Assembly: GCA_020632595.1 (NCBI GenBank) | Contig: JACKFF010000024.1 | Location: 1 to 22,960, forward strand | Length of the DNA: 22,960 nucleotides | DNA from: Nitrospiraceae bacterium | GTDB lineage: Bacteria; Nitrospirota; Nitrospiria; Nitrospirales; UBA8639 | Direction of reading: 5' to 3' | Shown: one piece after another, positions 1 through 7,330 of the stretch | Layout: each line of letters opens with the position of its first letter | How positions within the stretch are numbered: position 1 is the stretch's first letter | Made by a program: the position numbers and the translations under genes | The notes under the pieces: generated by a model | Told to the model about the DNA's origin: nothing | The model's input: only the letters and a program-made list of their open reading frames with translations | The model's database searches: none

Positions 1-39
1 CATTACTGCCGGTATCACGGACGCTATTATCCGTATTGA
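1..39 (+). CDS. C-terminal tail of an upstream gene (partial)
   Basis: The first frame is open from the window edge for 12 codons and ends at TGA (37-39). The peptide is rich in His, Tyr and Arg (HYCRYHGRYYPY), a composition seen at the ends of small envelope proteins. A strong plus-strand terminator begins about 55 nt downstream, which supports a plus-strand gene ending here. The stretch is too short to assign a family. Confidence 0.35.
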   Translation, partial: HYCRYHGRYYPY

Positions 40-93
40 TAATAGTTGAAGATTTACCAAGGAAGTAATTCTTTCGCTTCTTGTTCAGGAAGG

Positions 94-132
94 GCGGAAA
101 GCAATGAAAATTGCCTTCCGCTCGTTTTTTTT
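94..132 (+). terminator. Rho-independent terminator
   Basis: A 12-bp stem (94-105 pairs with 110-121, one A-C mismatch) closes a GAAA tetraloop at 106-109 and is followed by eight T residues (125-132). It would terminate the gene ending at 39. It also covers the TTG at 111 that could extend the next reading frame upstream, which argues that the flavoprotein gene starts later, at 213. Confidence 0.8.
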
Positions 133-196
133 GGGAAAATACTCAAGGGTTCATACTGGATGGGGAAAGAGTTCATTCTTCCAAAGTTAAAGCTTT

Positions 197-202
197 GAGG
201 AG
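197..202 (+). promoter_or_regulatory. Ribosome binding site fixing the flavoprotein start
   Basis: GAGGAG lies 10 nt before the ATG at 213. No comparable site precedes the in-frame TTG at 111, so this site decides the start. Confidence 0.65.
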
Positions 203-212
203 TGGAAAAATC

Positions 213-1547
213 ATGATGGAAAAAAAAATTGACCAAAGTGATGTGGTGGTTATTGGTGGGGGACCGGCGGGCTCTACGGCCGCTAGCCTTTTAGCTGAAA
301 AAGGATGGAATGTTGAGATATGGGAAAAGGACTCACATCCCAAATTTCATATCGGGGAATCTTTGTTACCCCATACCCTCCCTATTTTAGAGCGGTTGGG
401 GGTGCTGGAGGATATTGAAAAAATTGGGCTTCGAAAGTATGGGGCCGAACTCCTCTCCCCGTACCACCAACATAACGTTACTCTCTACTTCAAGGAAGCT
501 CTTGATAAAACGCATCCCTATGCTTTTCAGGTCCGTCGGGCGCAATTTGATGAAATTTTATTTAACAATTGCAAGAAAAAAGGTGCCGTTGTAAGAGAAG
601 GGCTAGAGGTGAAGGATGTTCGGTTTTCAACGAACAATCAGGTCACTCTTGTGGCTATGGATAGACAAGGGGTTAAAGTCACCAAAACGACCAGATTTCT
701 CGTGGATGCGTCTGGCCGCCAGACGTTTCTTGGCACTCAATTGGGCCTGAAGCAGCGGAGTGTCACCCATAATAGTGCCGCCCTGTTTTCCCATTTTACG
801 GGTGTGGTCCGGCATAAAGGGAAGGATGAAGGAAATATCTCCATTTGCTGGTTTAATCAAGGGTGGTTTTGGATTATTCCTTTTCGGGATGGAATTACCA
901 GCGTAGGTGTGGTGTGCTGGCCCTCCTACCTCAAACAACGAAAGGGCAGTGCGGAGGAGTTTTTCTGGGATGCCGTCCATAGATGTCCTCCCATGGCTGA
1001 GCGCATGAGCCAAGCGAAATCGGTTATGCCAATCATGGCGACAGGTAACTACTCCTATCAATGTTCATCAATGCTTGGTGCCAACTACATTCTGCTTGGG
1101 GATGCCTTCGCATTTGTCGATCCGGTGTTCTCCAGTGGGGTGCACCTGGCCTTAAACAGTGCTATTCGGGGAGTGGAGGTGGTGGAGGCGACCCTTCGGG
1201 AAATGCCAGAACTTGCGGAGAAACAACAGGAATTTGTAGCCAGTGTCAAAAGGGGAATTGCGACGTATTCCTGGTTTATCCACCGGTTTACCCAACCTGC
1301 ATTCCGGGCCCTGTTTATGGCCCCGAAGAATTATTTTCGGATGAAAGAGGCGGTGTTGTCCGTGCTGGCTGGCGATGTGTTCGATAAAACCCCTGTCACC
1401 ATTCCCATCCTGCTTTTCAAGGTCGTGTATTACGTCACGTCATTTCTCGATCTCCCAGGAAACTGGGCGCAAGTCCGGTTGAGAAAGGGAAATGCCCGAG
1501 ATGGTCAACCGTGGACAGAATTAATGAGTCGTGGTACAAGCCAATAA
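213..1547 (+). CDS. FAD-dependent halogenase-like monooxygenase
   Basis: This 444-residue protein belongs to the flavin-dependent halogenase/geranylgeranyl-reductase-like superfamily. Seen: an N-terminal Rossmann motif GGGPAG (about residues 15-20), a GES motif near 48, the halogenase signature WFWIIP (218-223, pattern WxWxIP) and a second FAD-contact GD motif near 296 (GDAFAFVDPVFSSGV). A lysine at about residue 75, in the run RKYGAELL, sits where the catalytic Lys of tryptophan and phenol halogenases lies. Related enzymes occur in aryl polyene, xanthomonadin and flexirubin clusters, where they may halogenate or hydroxylate the aryl end. The substrate is unknown, and the enzyme could instead be a hydroxylase or polyene oxidase. 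The ATG at 213 is preferred because it has a GAGGAG site and a longer form would begin inside a terminator. The chorismatase gene follows after 48 nt, probably in the same operon. Confidence 0.85.
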   Translation: MMEKKIDQSDVVVIGGGPAGSTAASLLAEKGWNVEIWEKDSHPKFHIGESLLPHTLPILERLGVLEDIEKIGLRKYGAELLSPYHQHNVTLYFKEALDKTHPYAFQVRRAQFDEILFNNCKKKGAVVREGLEVKDVRFSTNNQVTLVAMDRQGVKVTKTTRFLVDASGRQTFLGTQLGLKQRSVTHNSAALFSHFTGVVRHKGKDEGNISICWFNQGWFWIIPFRDGITSVGVVCWPSYLKQRKGSAEEFFWDAVHRCPPMAERMSQAKSVMPIMATGNYSYQCSSMLGANYILLGDAFAFVDPVFSSGVHLALNSAIRGVEVVEATLREMPELAEKQQEFVASVKRGIATYSWFIHRFTQPAFRALFMAPKNYFRMKEAVLSVLAGDVFDKTPVTIPILLFKVVYYVTSFLDLPGNWAQVRLRKGNARDGQPWTELMSRGTSQ

Positions 1548-1595
1548 GAGGGCCATTTTTTAAGCGCGCTGGTCATAGCTCATTCTCCAAATCAC

Positions 1596-2696
1596 ATGCC
1601 TTCTCCCACCATTCCGCCATTAATTCAGTTAAACAAAATCTCAACGTCATCCAAAGGCATTCTTTACGGAATTTCCGGGCTTGTGTCTTACGAAGGCGGT
1701 ACTCCGGATGCTAGAGAGTTGGTTCAATCCAATCGGTCTATCTTGGGGATTCTACAATATGGCGTCGTTCCTTCGAGGAAAGAAATCGGTCTTCAACCGT
1801 GTCCCCATATCTTCATGCCTCAAATTGGGTCTGATTACATTGTGGAAATCTGGTCAAGCCCTGGGTCTGTGCACTATGACCAAAAAGGGATGATTCGGGC
1901 TGCGAGTGATGGCAACGTGCTATTTGGCAGTTATGAAGAAGCAGTCACCGAGGGGGAGCCATTGGAGTTGGTGAGCGAACGATCGTATAGGGAGATTCTG
2001 GCCTATTGTCATCAGGCGGGTTACGACCATCTTTTTCGTTTATGGAACTATTTCCCGAGGATCAATGAAGAGCAAGGTGGCTTGGAGCGGTATAAACGGT
2101 TTTGTGTTGGAAGGTATCAAGCATTCTCATCCCAATATCAGAATCTCCAGCAAGTGGTCCCTTCTGCGAGTGCGGTAGGAACTAATAGTGGCTCATTTCT
2201 GGTTATTTTCCTGGCAGGAAAAATCCCCGGAAGGCACATTGAAAATCCAAGTCAGATGAGTGCCTACCATTATCCAAGGGTATATGGTCCGAAAAGCCCT
2301 TCCTTCTCCCGAGCCACCATCGGCCAGATTTCACCAGAGGAATCCAGTCTTTTTGTTGCCGGAACCGCCAGCATTCTCGGACACCAAACTCAACATGTCA
2401 ACGATCCCGAAAACCAAACCAAAGAAACCTTAGCCAATATCCAACGGGTTATTAACCAGGCCGTTTCTGTAGCAGGGGTTCGAAGGAAACGGAGAGATTT
2501 TTCAGGGTTGCTCAAAGTGTACGTTCGACACGAGGCACATGTTTCATTGGTACAAAAATCCATAGGAAAAAGTTGGGCAGCCGATATGCCGACAATTTTC
2601 CTTTTGGGAGAGTTGTGTCGAAAAGAACTCCTGGTAGAAATTGAGGGCGTGTGGGCGTTTCCCCCAAATCCTGCAGTTGGGTCAAACCTAGAATAA
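1596..2696 (+). CDS. Chorismatase (FkbO/Hyg5/XanB2 family), hydroxybenzoate-forming
   Basis: This 366-residue protein looks like a chorismatase, which splits chorismate to pyruvate plus 3- and/or 4-hydroxybenzoate (Hyg5, XanB2) or to a dihydroxycyclohexadiene acid (FkbO). Seen: WNYFPRIN at 150-157, AGTASILGHQTQH at about 255-267, RHEAHV near 311, and a C-terminal CRKELLVEIEG in which Cys341 and Glu348 have the spacing I recall for the Hyg5 active-site Cys/Glu pair. A Gly (256) before TASI, rather than Ala, suits the Hyg5/XanB2 types rather than FkbO; this subtype call rests on memory. In Xanthomonas, XanB2 supplies hydroxybenzoate for xanthomonadin and ubiquinone. Here the gene lies beside an aryl polyene cluster that shows no ammonia-lyase, so it probably makes the aryl starter. 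The ATG at 1596 lacks a strong Shine-Dalgarno sequence; coupling to the gene 48 nt upstream is possible. Confidence 0.85.
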   Translation: MPSPTIPPLIQLNKISTSSKGILYGISGLVSYEGGTPDARELVQSNRSILGILQYGVVPSRKEIGLQPCPHIFMPQIGSDYIVEIWSSPGSVHYDQKGMIRAASDGNVLFGSYEEAVTEGEPLELVSERSYREILAYCHQAGYDHLFRLWNYFPRINEEQGGLERYKRFCVGRYQAFSSQYQNLQQVVPSASAVGTNSGSFLVIFLAGKIPGRHIENPSQMSAYHYPRVYGPKSPSFSRATIGQISPEESSLFVAGTASILGHQTQHVNDPENQTKETLANIQRVINQAVSVAGVRRKRRDFSGLLKVYVRHEAHVSLVQKSIGKSWAADMPTIFLLGELCRKELLVEIEGVWAFPPNPAVGSNLE

Positions 2697-2798
2697 TTTT
2701 CCACTTTATTCTATTATTCAGATCTTGCCATAAGGAAAGGACAGATATTTGTTTCCACGAAGCACTTTTTATGGGACTGTATAGGAAGGAGGGTACTA

Positions 2799-3209
2799 AT
2801 GAAAGAGAGAATGTTGAAAATCCTTGGGGTTCTCCTGTTGGTGATGGTGGTGGTGGGTTGTCGGGGTGGTGCCCCTATATTTAATGTGAATGAGGCCGCG
2901 GTTAACCCTGTTTCAGGAAAAGAGCCCACAATGGAAGATGTCACTAAAGCCATCATTAGTGCTTCGACTGGATCTACACCAGCCTGGAATATGCAGGTCT
3001 TAAAGCCAGGGCATATTGTCGCCACCTTGCATGTGCGTAGTCATATGGCTGTGGTTGATATCCAGTATACAACCAAGTCCTACAGTATTACATACAAGGA
3101 AAGTTCCAATCTTAAGTATGATGCGGGGGATGGGACGATTCATTCTAATTACAATGCCTGGGTTCAACGGCTTGACAACAATATTCGAACCAAGCTGGCC
3201 CTATTGTAG
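2799..3209 (+). CDS. Small lipoprotein of unknown function
   Basis: This 136-residue protein has a typical lipoprotein signal: charged start (MKERMLK), hydrophobic core, and a lipobox VVGC with Cys at 21. The mature part is short and soluble, with alternating beta-like stretches (about residues 60-105) and a final amphipathic segment ending RLDNNIRTKLALL. I do not recognise the family. A strong AAGGAGG site (about 2786-2793) precedes the ATG. It follows the chorismatase by 102 nt and is ended by the terminator at 3260, so it is the last plus-strand gene of this group. Its place beside an aryl polyene cluster suggests an envelope role, but that is inference. Confidence 0.8.
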   Translation: MKERMLKILGVLLLVMVVVGCRGGAPIFNVNEAAVNPVSGKEPTMEDVTKAIISASTGSTPAWNMQVLKPGHIVATLHVRSHMAVVDIQYTTKSYSITYKESSNLKYDAGDGTIHSNYNAWVQRLDNNIRTKLALL

Positions 3210-3259
3210 CCTTTAGGTATCCTGCTGCTGGTTGGTGGTACATTTTAGGTCCATTCAGG

Positions 3260-3289
3260 AAGGCGTCTGACTCACGTCAGGCGCCTTTT
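3260..3289 (+). terminator. Rho-independent terminator
   Basis: A 12-bp stem (3260-3271 with 3276-3287, one G-T pair) around a TCAC loop ends in TTTT. It follows the lipoprotein stop by 50 nt. Read on the minus strand the stem has no T-run, so it should mainly stop plus-strand transcription although the convergent operon ends at 3324. Confidence 0.8.
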
Positions 3290-3323
3290 CTGTTGGAGAC
3301 TTTAAAGGACAATGGTGAAGATT

Positions 3324-4154
3324 CTAACGATAAGACTTGGCAGGAAATGACCGTTTGGTCAAGGCCGCAGCGAGTTTCTGTGGTGCTAGACCCTCCAATA
3401 ATAGTTTTCTTCCCACCATTTTTGTAATTCGAACGATATCGACCACCGGACGGAAATAACTTGGCCGGGGAAGTGGACGAGGTTCTGATTCAATGGGAAC
3501 AGGAATACTCTGATGTCCTAGATCAGCGCCGGCAATCAAGATTTCACTTTCAAACACGAAGCTGTGTGATTTCCCAACCTCAAGATTCACTTTCTGCAGA
3601 AGAGAAGCTGGGTAGACCCGAAATCCTGATTGACTATCTGCAATGGGATAGCCGGCTGCCCAAGAAATCCAAAAGTCGGCTATTCGGTTCGCTAGGGTTC
3701 TATGCCAGGTTTCAATACGCCATGGTCGTTTCCTGGCGCCAATGATGATCGCCTCTGGAGACTTGAGAGCTGCCGTCAAAAGGCGTGGAATGTCTGATGG
3801 GTTATGTTGGCCGTCTCCATCCAAGGTAAGAATGGCCGTGGCGCCTTGCCTCAACGCATGCTGGAATCCCACCCATAAACTTGCCGCTTTTCCCGAGTTC
3901 TGTGGTTGCCGCAGAAGCGTGACAGGCAATCCTTTCAGACTGTAGACCGTCAGGTCCGTTGACCCATCATCAACCACGATCACCTGGGCGATGACCAACA
4001 ACGCATTCTCGACAACAGTTCGGATGGTGGTCTCCTCATTAAACGCGGGGATGACCAGTACCGGGTACTCAATAGGTCGGGGGTTGTCGTCCGTATGGCA
4101 AGGAGGAGAGTTGTGTGGTGGTAACACGGAATGATCCATTTTCCACGCAATCAT
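3324..4154 (-). CDS. Family 2 glycosyltransferase
   Basis: This 276-residue GT-A-fold glycosyltransferase resembles dolichol-phosphate mannose synthase-like GT2 enzymes. Seen: VLVIPAFNE (32-40), the nucleotide-sugar site VDDGSTD (61-67), the metal-binding TLDGDGQH (110-117) and GFRVYPASLL further on, typical of the acceptor region. No transmembrane segments are evident, so it is probably cytoplasmic or membrane-peripheral. It is the last gene of the minus-strand polyene operon, starting 12 nt after the ketoreductase stop. GT2 enzymes are common in aryl polyene clusters and may glycosylate the polyene or its lipid anchor; donor and acceptor are unknown. The ATG at 4154 gives a slightly long N-terminus; the Met at residue 6 is an alternative. 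Confidence 0.87.
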   Translation of the reverse strand: MIAWKMDHSVLPPHNSPPCHTDDNPRPIEYPVLVIPAFNEETTIRTVVENALLVIAQVIVVDDGSTDLTVYSLKGLPVTLLRQPQNSGKAASLWVGFQHALRQGATAILTLDGDGQHNPSDIPRLLTAALKSPEAIIIGARKRPWRIETWHRTLANRIADFWISWAAGYPIADSQSGFRVYPASLLQKVNLEVGKSHSFVFESEILIAGADLGHQSIPVPIESEPRPLPRPSYFRPVVDIVRITKMVGRKLLLEGLAPQKLAAALTKRSFPAKSYR

Positions 4155-4166
4155 ACTGTAATGATT

Positions 4167-4889
4167 TTAAGCCATGCCCCCGTTGATGCCAATCACTTGT
4201 CCGGAAATGTACCCCGCCTTGTCTGAGGCTAAGAATCCGACCAGGGCGGCGACATCCTTCGGATCTCCAACCCGTTTCATGGGGACCAGACTTGATATGT
4301 GTTCCTGCGTGAAGACCCGGTGAGTGGCCGGTGAATCAATTAATCCCGGGGCGACCACGTTGACCGTCACTCCACGTGAGGCCACCTCGATGGCCAATGA
4401 TTTGCTGGCCCCATGGAGGCCAGCCTTTGCCGCGGCATAATTGGTCTGGCCACGATGTCCGATCATACCTGAGAGAGAGGAAATTGTGACGATTCGTCCC
4501 CAGCGTGTCCTCAGCATGGGAAGGAGGAGCGGTTGGGTGACGTAGAAAAAACCGTTGAGTGTGACGTCTACCACTCGGTCCCATTGTTGATGGCTCATCC
4601 CGGCCATCGGGCCGTCCTCAAAAATCCCAGCGTTATGGACCAGTATTTGAATGGGGCCGGGTTTTAGGAGCGTGAGAACGGCTTGTTCCGTTTCTATGGC
4701 ATCCATCAGATTAAAGGATATGGATTCGGCTGACCCTCCCTGTGACCGAATGTGTTCAACGACAAGACCGGAGGAGTCGGGGTGTGAGTGACCATGAACG
4801 ATGGTATGAATGTCGGCGGAAGCCAATTCCTCGCAGATGGCAGAGCCGATCGGGCTATTACCCCCGGTAACCAAGGCCCGTTTTTTCAT
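4167..4889 (-). CDS. FabG-like 3-oxoacyl-ACP reductase (KR)
   Basis: This 240-residue short-chain dehydrogenase has the NADP(H) motif TGGNSPIG (8-15), NAG (86-88) and the catalytic Ser138, Tyr151 and Lys155 (YAAAK). It has the full length of FabG. In this setting it would reduce the beta-keto group after each extension step, the role of ApeQ in characterised aryl polyene systems. Its ATG overlaps the stop of the preceding dehydratase by 4 nt (4886-4889), so translation is probably coupled. It ends with the usual FabG-type VIGINGGMA. The family assignment is secure; the polyene role is inferred from context. Confidence 0.92.
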   Translation of the reverse strand: MKKRALVTGGNSPIGSAICEELASADIHTIVHGHSHPDSSGLVVEHIRSQGGSAESISFNLMDAIETEQAVLTLLKPGPIQILVHNAGIFEDGPMAGMSHQQWDRVVDVTLNGFFYVTQPLLLPMLRTRWGRIVTISSLSGMIGHRGQTNYAAAKAGLHGASKSLAIEVASRGVTVNVVAPGLIDSPATHRVFTQEHISSLVPMKRVGDPKDVAALVGFLASDKAGYISGQVIGINGGMA

Positions 4890-5332
4890 GAATGGTGCCC
4901 GCCTTTGATGAAAATAGACGCCCGTCCCTTGAGGATGAGACTATTCTCCACATTGACAGAAAATGCATAGAGAAAACTGACTTCCTGTGGAAAAAGAAGG
5001 GTCGCCACAATGGTGAGGTTATCCTCGTAGAGATCCAGGCGATCTGTGGTCACATTCAAGTCACGAATGCCTCCTAAAAACCCTATTGGGCCACGTTCTA
5101 TTTCTGGGATAGAGGTGAGGCCGAAATGGATAGCCATGGCCTGAGCCGCATATTCCAACCCGCAAAGACTATCCAATTGCCCCGATCTTCTCAGAGGATT
5201 TTGGGGGTCTCGATGAGAATTCGCGGAACAGGTAATGGAACGAGTATCCCAATTTTCTACAACCGAAAGAAGACTCATGGAGGGCCCATGAGGAAGAAAA
5301 CGGGAGAGTTCTCTCTTGGTTAGCGAGGGCAC
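4886..5332 (-). CDS. Hot-dog 3-hydroxyacyl-ACP dehydratase, ApeP-like
   Basis: This 148-residue protein matches the ApeP-type dehydratases of aryl polyene clusters. Seen: LPHGPSMSLL at 13-22, with His15 as the likely catalytic base, and LEYAAQAMAIH at 59-69, with Glu60 as the likely acidic partner, then a GFLGGIRDL strand. With the ketoreductase upstream in the pathway it would dehydrate 3-hydroxyacyl-ACP to the trans-enoyl stage; no enoyl reductase is present, so double bonds persist. The start is GTG at 5332, overlapping the end of the chain-length-factor gene by 13 nt; no later start before the catalytic His is plausible. A second hot-dog gene (12724-13053) lies near the operon start, as in known systems that use two dehydratases. 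Confidence 0.85.
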   Translation of the reverse strand: MPSLTKRELSRFLPHGPSMSLLSVVENWDTRSITCSANSHRDPQNPLRRSGQLDSLCGLEYAAQAMAIHFGLTSIPEIERGPIGFLGGIRDLNVTTDRLDLYEDNLTIVATLLFPQEVSFLYAFSVNVENSLILKGRASIFIKGGHHS

Positions 5333-6129
5333 GGATGAACATCCACTCTTACACGAAGGGGATCGAGAAAATTCAACACCACTGTCGTTGACCCTCCTTT
5401 GGCGATGGCCTGCAGGAGCGGAAGAGATCGCCCTGCAGGATTTCCGACTCTGAGAGATTCCAACTCCTTGTTATCCATGGAAGAGGAAGTCTCAGTTGAT
5501 GCTGAAGGAGGAACGATTTCTAATGCCGTGCTGTGAGAACCGATCGGTTGCCTACCTAGAACCATTCCCACCGCAAACGAACCGGTCAAAGGCCTGGCCT
5601 CATACAGGGGAAGGGGAGCTGCAATGTCATAGGATACCAATAATACGCGATCCTCCCATCCGATAGTAAGGCAAGTCATGGCTTCTAACAAGCCTCCGAC
5701 AAATGAGGCATCATAACAGGAAAGGCTCGTGGCGGATTTTTGAGAACCCCAAGCGATGCTCCAATATCCGGCTGCCGCATTATGAACGGATTGATGGAAG
5801 AGCGTGGGAGATACCACGGGAGGAGAATTCGTGAGGGAGAGACAAATGTTATGTAAAATTCCGGTCTCCCCACCTGATGAGGCGAAGACCACTGGTAGAA
5901 GTTTGGGGTCGACCTGGGAGGCTTGTACTGCCTGGAAGGCCGCTTCTAATGACCATTTGACAACCTCGCTGCTACGTCGACGTTCATTTGGGGGGAGAAA
6001 TGCGGGAGAAGGATGAGGGAGCTGAGTAGGGTCAAAGGGATGTTCCCCTCGGAGTATGGGAATAGAAGATGGCCAATCGATTAGCCCTGGTCCAAGAACT
6101 CCGATGCCATGAATGAAGGCTTTCATCAT
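5320..6129 (-). CDS. Short ketosynthase-like chain length factor, ApeC-like
   Basis: This 269-residue protein resembles the N-terminal half of a ketosynthase (the family called Ketoacyl-synt_2), the ApeC type that partners the catalytic KS as a chain length factor. Seen: FIHGIGVLGPG at the start, FASSGGETG (about 82-90), FHQSVHNAAAGYWSIAW (about 111-127) and SFVGGLLEA. It lacks the C-terminal KS half with the two catalytic His residues, so it should not condense on its own. A Cys (138, in SLSCYD) lies near the position of the KS nucleophile, which deserves an alignment. The ATG at 6129 is chosen because it gives a 4-nt ATGA overlap with the KS stop; a TTG at 6153 is less likely. The next gene overlaps its end by 13 nt. 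Confidence 0.85.
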   Translation of the reverse strand: MMKAFIHGIGVLGPGLIDWPSSIPILRGEHPFDPTQLPHPSPAFLPPNERRRSSEVVKWSLEAAFQAVQASQVDPKLLPVVFASSGGETGILHNICLSLTNSPPVVSPTLFHQSVHNAAAGYWSIAWGSQKSATSLSCYDASFVGGLLEAMTCLTIGWEDRVLLVSYDIAAPLPLYEARPLTGSFAVGMVLGRQPIGSHSTALEIVPPSASTETSSSMDNKELESLRVGNPAGRSLPLLQAIAKGGSTTVVLNFLDPLRVRVDVHPCPR

Positions 6130-7322
6130 AGGTGTCCTAGGACCAGTGAGCAATTGTTCCCGCCGAACCCAAAAAAGTTGCTCAAAATCCGTTTAATGGG
6201 GGTTTGAGTATTTTCAAGGAGGATAGGACACTGAAAGGCTTGATCAAGTTGAGTCGTGTTCAGGGTCCCAGGTAGAAACTGATTTTCGAGGAATAATGAC
6301 CCAAGAAACACTTCAACCGCCCCGGCTGCACCGAGAGTATGGCCGGTCCATCCCTTGGTAGAACTACACGGAATGTTTCCCCCGAACAGAGTAGAAATAG
6401 CCTGATCCTCGGTACGATCATTTGCAGGAGTGGCTGTGCCGTGAAGATGAATATAGTCGATCTGCCTTGTTGATACTCGGCTGTGTGCAAGAGCCATTTG
6501 CATGGCCTGAATCGCACCTTGTCCCGAAGGGTGGGGATGAGACATGTGATAGGCATCACAGCTTTCTCCAAAACCAAGGAGACCTGTTTCACCGGAAACT
6601 GTGGTATAGGATGGCTCTTCCAGCAAGGCAAAAGCCGCTGCTTCGCCGATCGTGAGGCCATCGCGTTCTTGATCGCAGGGCCGACACGGTTGGGGAGAGG
6701 TCAGTTGCAAGGCAGAAAACCCGTACAAGGTCGTGAGACAGAGACTGTCCACCCCTCCTACGACGGCGGCATCGCACAACCCGGCCGCCATGGCACGAGC
6801 GGCGCTGGCGAAGACTTTGGCACTTGAGGAGCACGCGGTGGAAATAACCAGGGCGAGTCCTGTGAGTTGAAGGTAGGTCCTGACGAAATCCGCAACGGAA
6901 AAGGTATTCTGCGTATATCGGTAACGCGGCAGGAATGCCTGCGGGAGTCGTCCCGTGACCGGATCGCGTTGTTGGTACGCATGCTCGGTTTCAAGAATGC
7001 CCGACGTGCTTGTACCAATAAACACCCCGATTCTATGAGGGCCATAACGACTTCGGACTTCTCCAACTGCCTTTTCAAACCCATCCTGTTGCAAGCCTAA
7101 TAGCGCGAGCCTGTTGTTGCGGCAATCAAATTGAGAGAACGCGGAAGGGAGGGTTACGTGTTCTAATCCTTGGACTTCCCCCATATAGGTTTCCAACGAA
7201 GCCCCTTCAAACACGCAGGGAGTTAACCCGGACCGTCTCTCTTGAAGAGCCGTCAGATGCGCCAGGCGTCCGTGCCCTACGGCCGTGACAGCTGTACTGT
7301 GGGATATGGTTAGGGGGACCAT
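6126..7322 (-). CDS. Beta-ketoacyl-ACP synthase (KAS II/FabF-like), ApeO-like
   Basis: This 398-residue full-length ketosynthase has the complete catalytic triad: Cys164 in STACSSSA, His294 in HLHGTATPANDRTE and His328 in STKGWTGHTLGAAGA, plus the conserved Lys323. It would condense malonyl-ACP with the aryl starter and the growing polyene. In characterised aryl polyene systems the matching enzyme ApeO works as a heterodimer with the ApeC-like protein encoded directly downstream here; the 4-nt overlap fits a paired complex. It starts at ATG 7322, 8 nt after the stop of the flavoprotein gene. No other KS is visible in the window. Confidence 0.92.
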   Translation of the reverse strand: MVPLTISHSTAVTAVGHGRLAHLTALQERRSGLTPCVFEGASLETYMGEVQGLEHVTLPSAFSQFDCRNNRLALLGLQQDGFEKAVGEVRSRYGPHRIGVFIGTSTSGILETEHAYQQRDPVTGRLPQAFLPRYRYTQNTFSVADFVRTYLQLTGLALVISTACSSSAKVFASAARAMAAGLCDAAVVGGVDSLCLTTLYGFSALQLTSPQPCRPCDQERDGLTIGEAAAFALLEEPSYTTVSGETGLLGFGESCDAYHMSHPHPSGQGAIQAMQMALAHSRVSTRQIDYIHLHGTATPANDRTEDQAISTLFGGNIPCSSTKGWTGHTLGAAGAVEVFLGSLFLENQFLPGTLNTTQLDQAFQCPILLENTQTPIKRILSNFFGFGGNNCSLVLGHL

Positions 7323-7330
7323 GGATGATC

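Noticed and set aside
111..212. N-terminal extension of the first flavoprotein to a TTG
   Set aside because: The TTG lies inside a terminator stem, and the added residues precede the normal start of the FAD-binding fold.
54..236. A 60-codon minus-strand frame at the left end
   Set aside because: It overlaps the terminator and the true start of the flavoprotein gene, has no ribosome binding site and no family resemblance.
627..1061. A 144-codon minus-strand frame inside the first flavoprotein gene
   Set aside because: It is opposite a gene with clear motifs, shows no domain pattern, and looks like a shadow of it.
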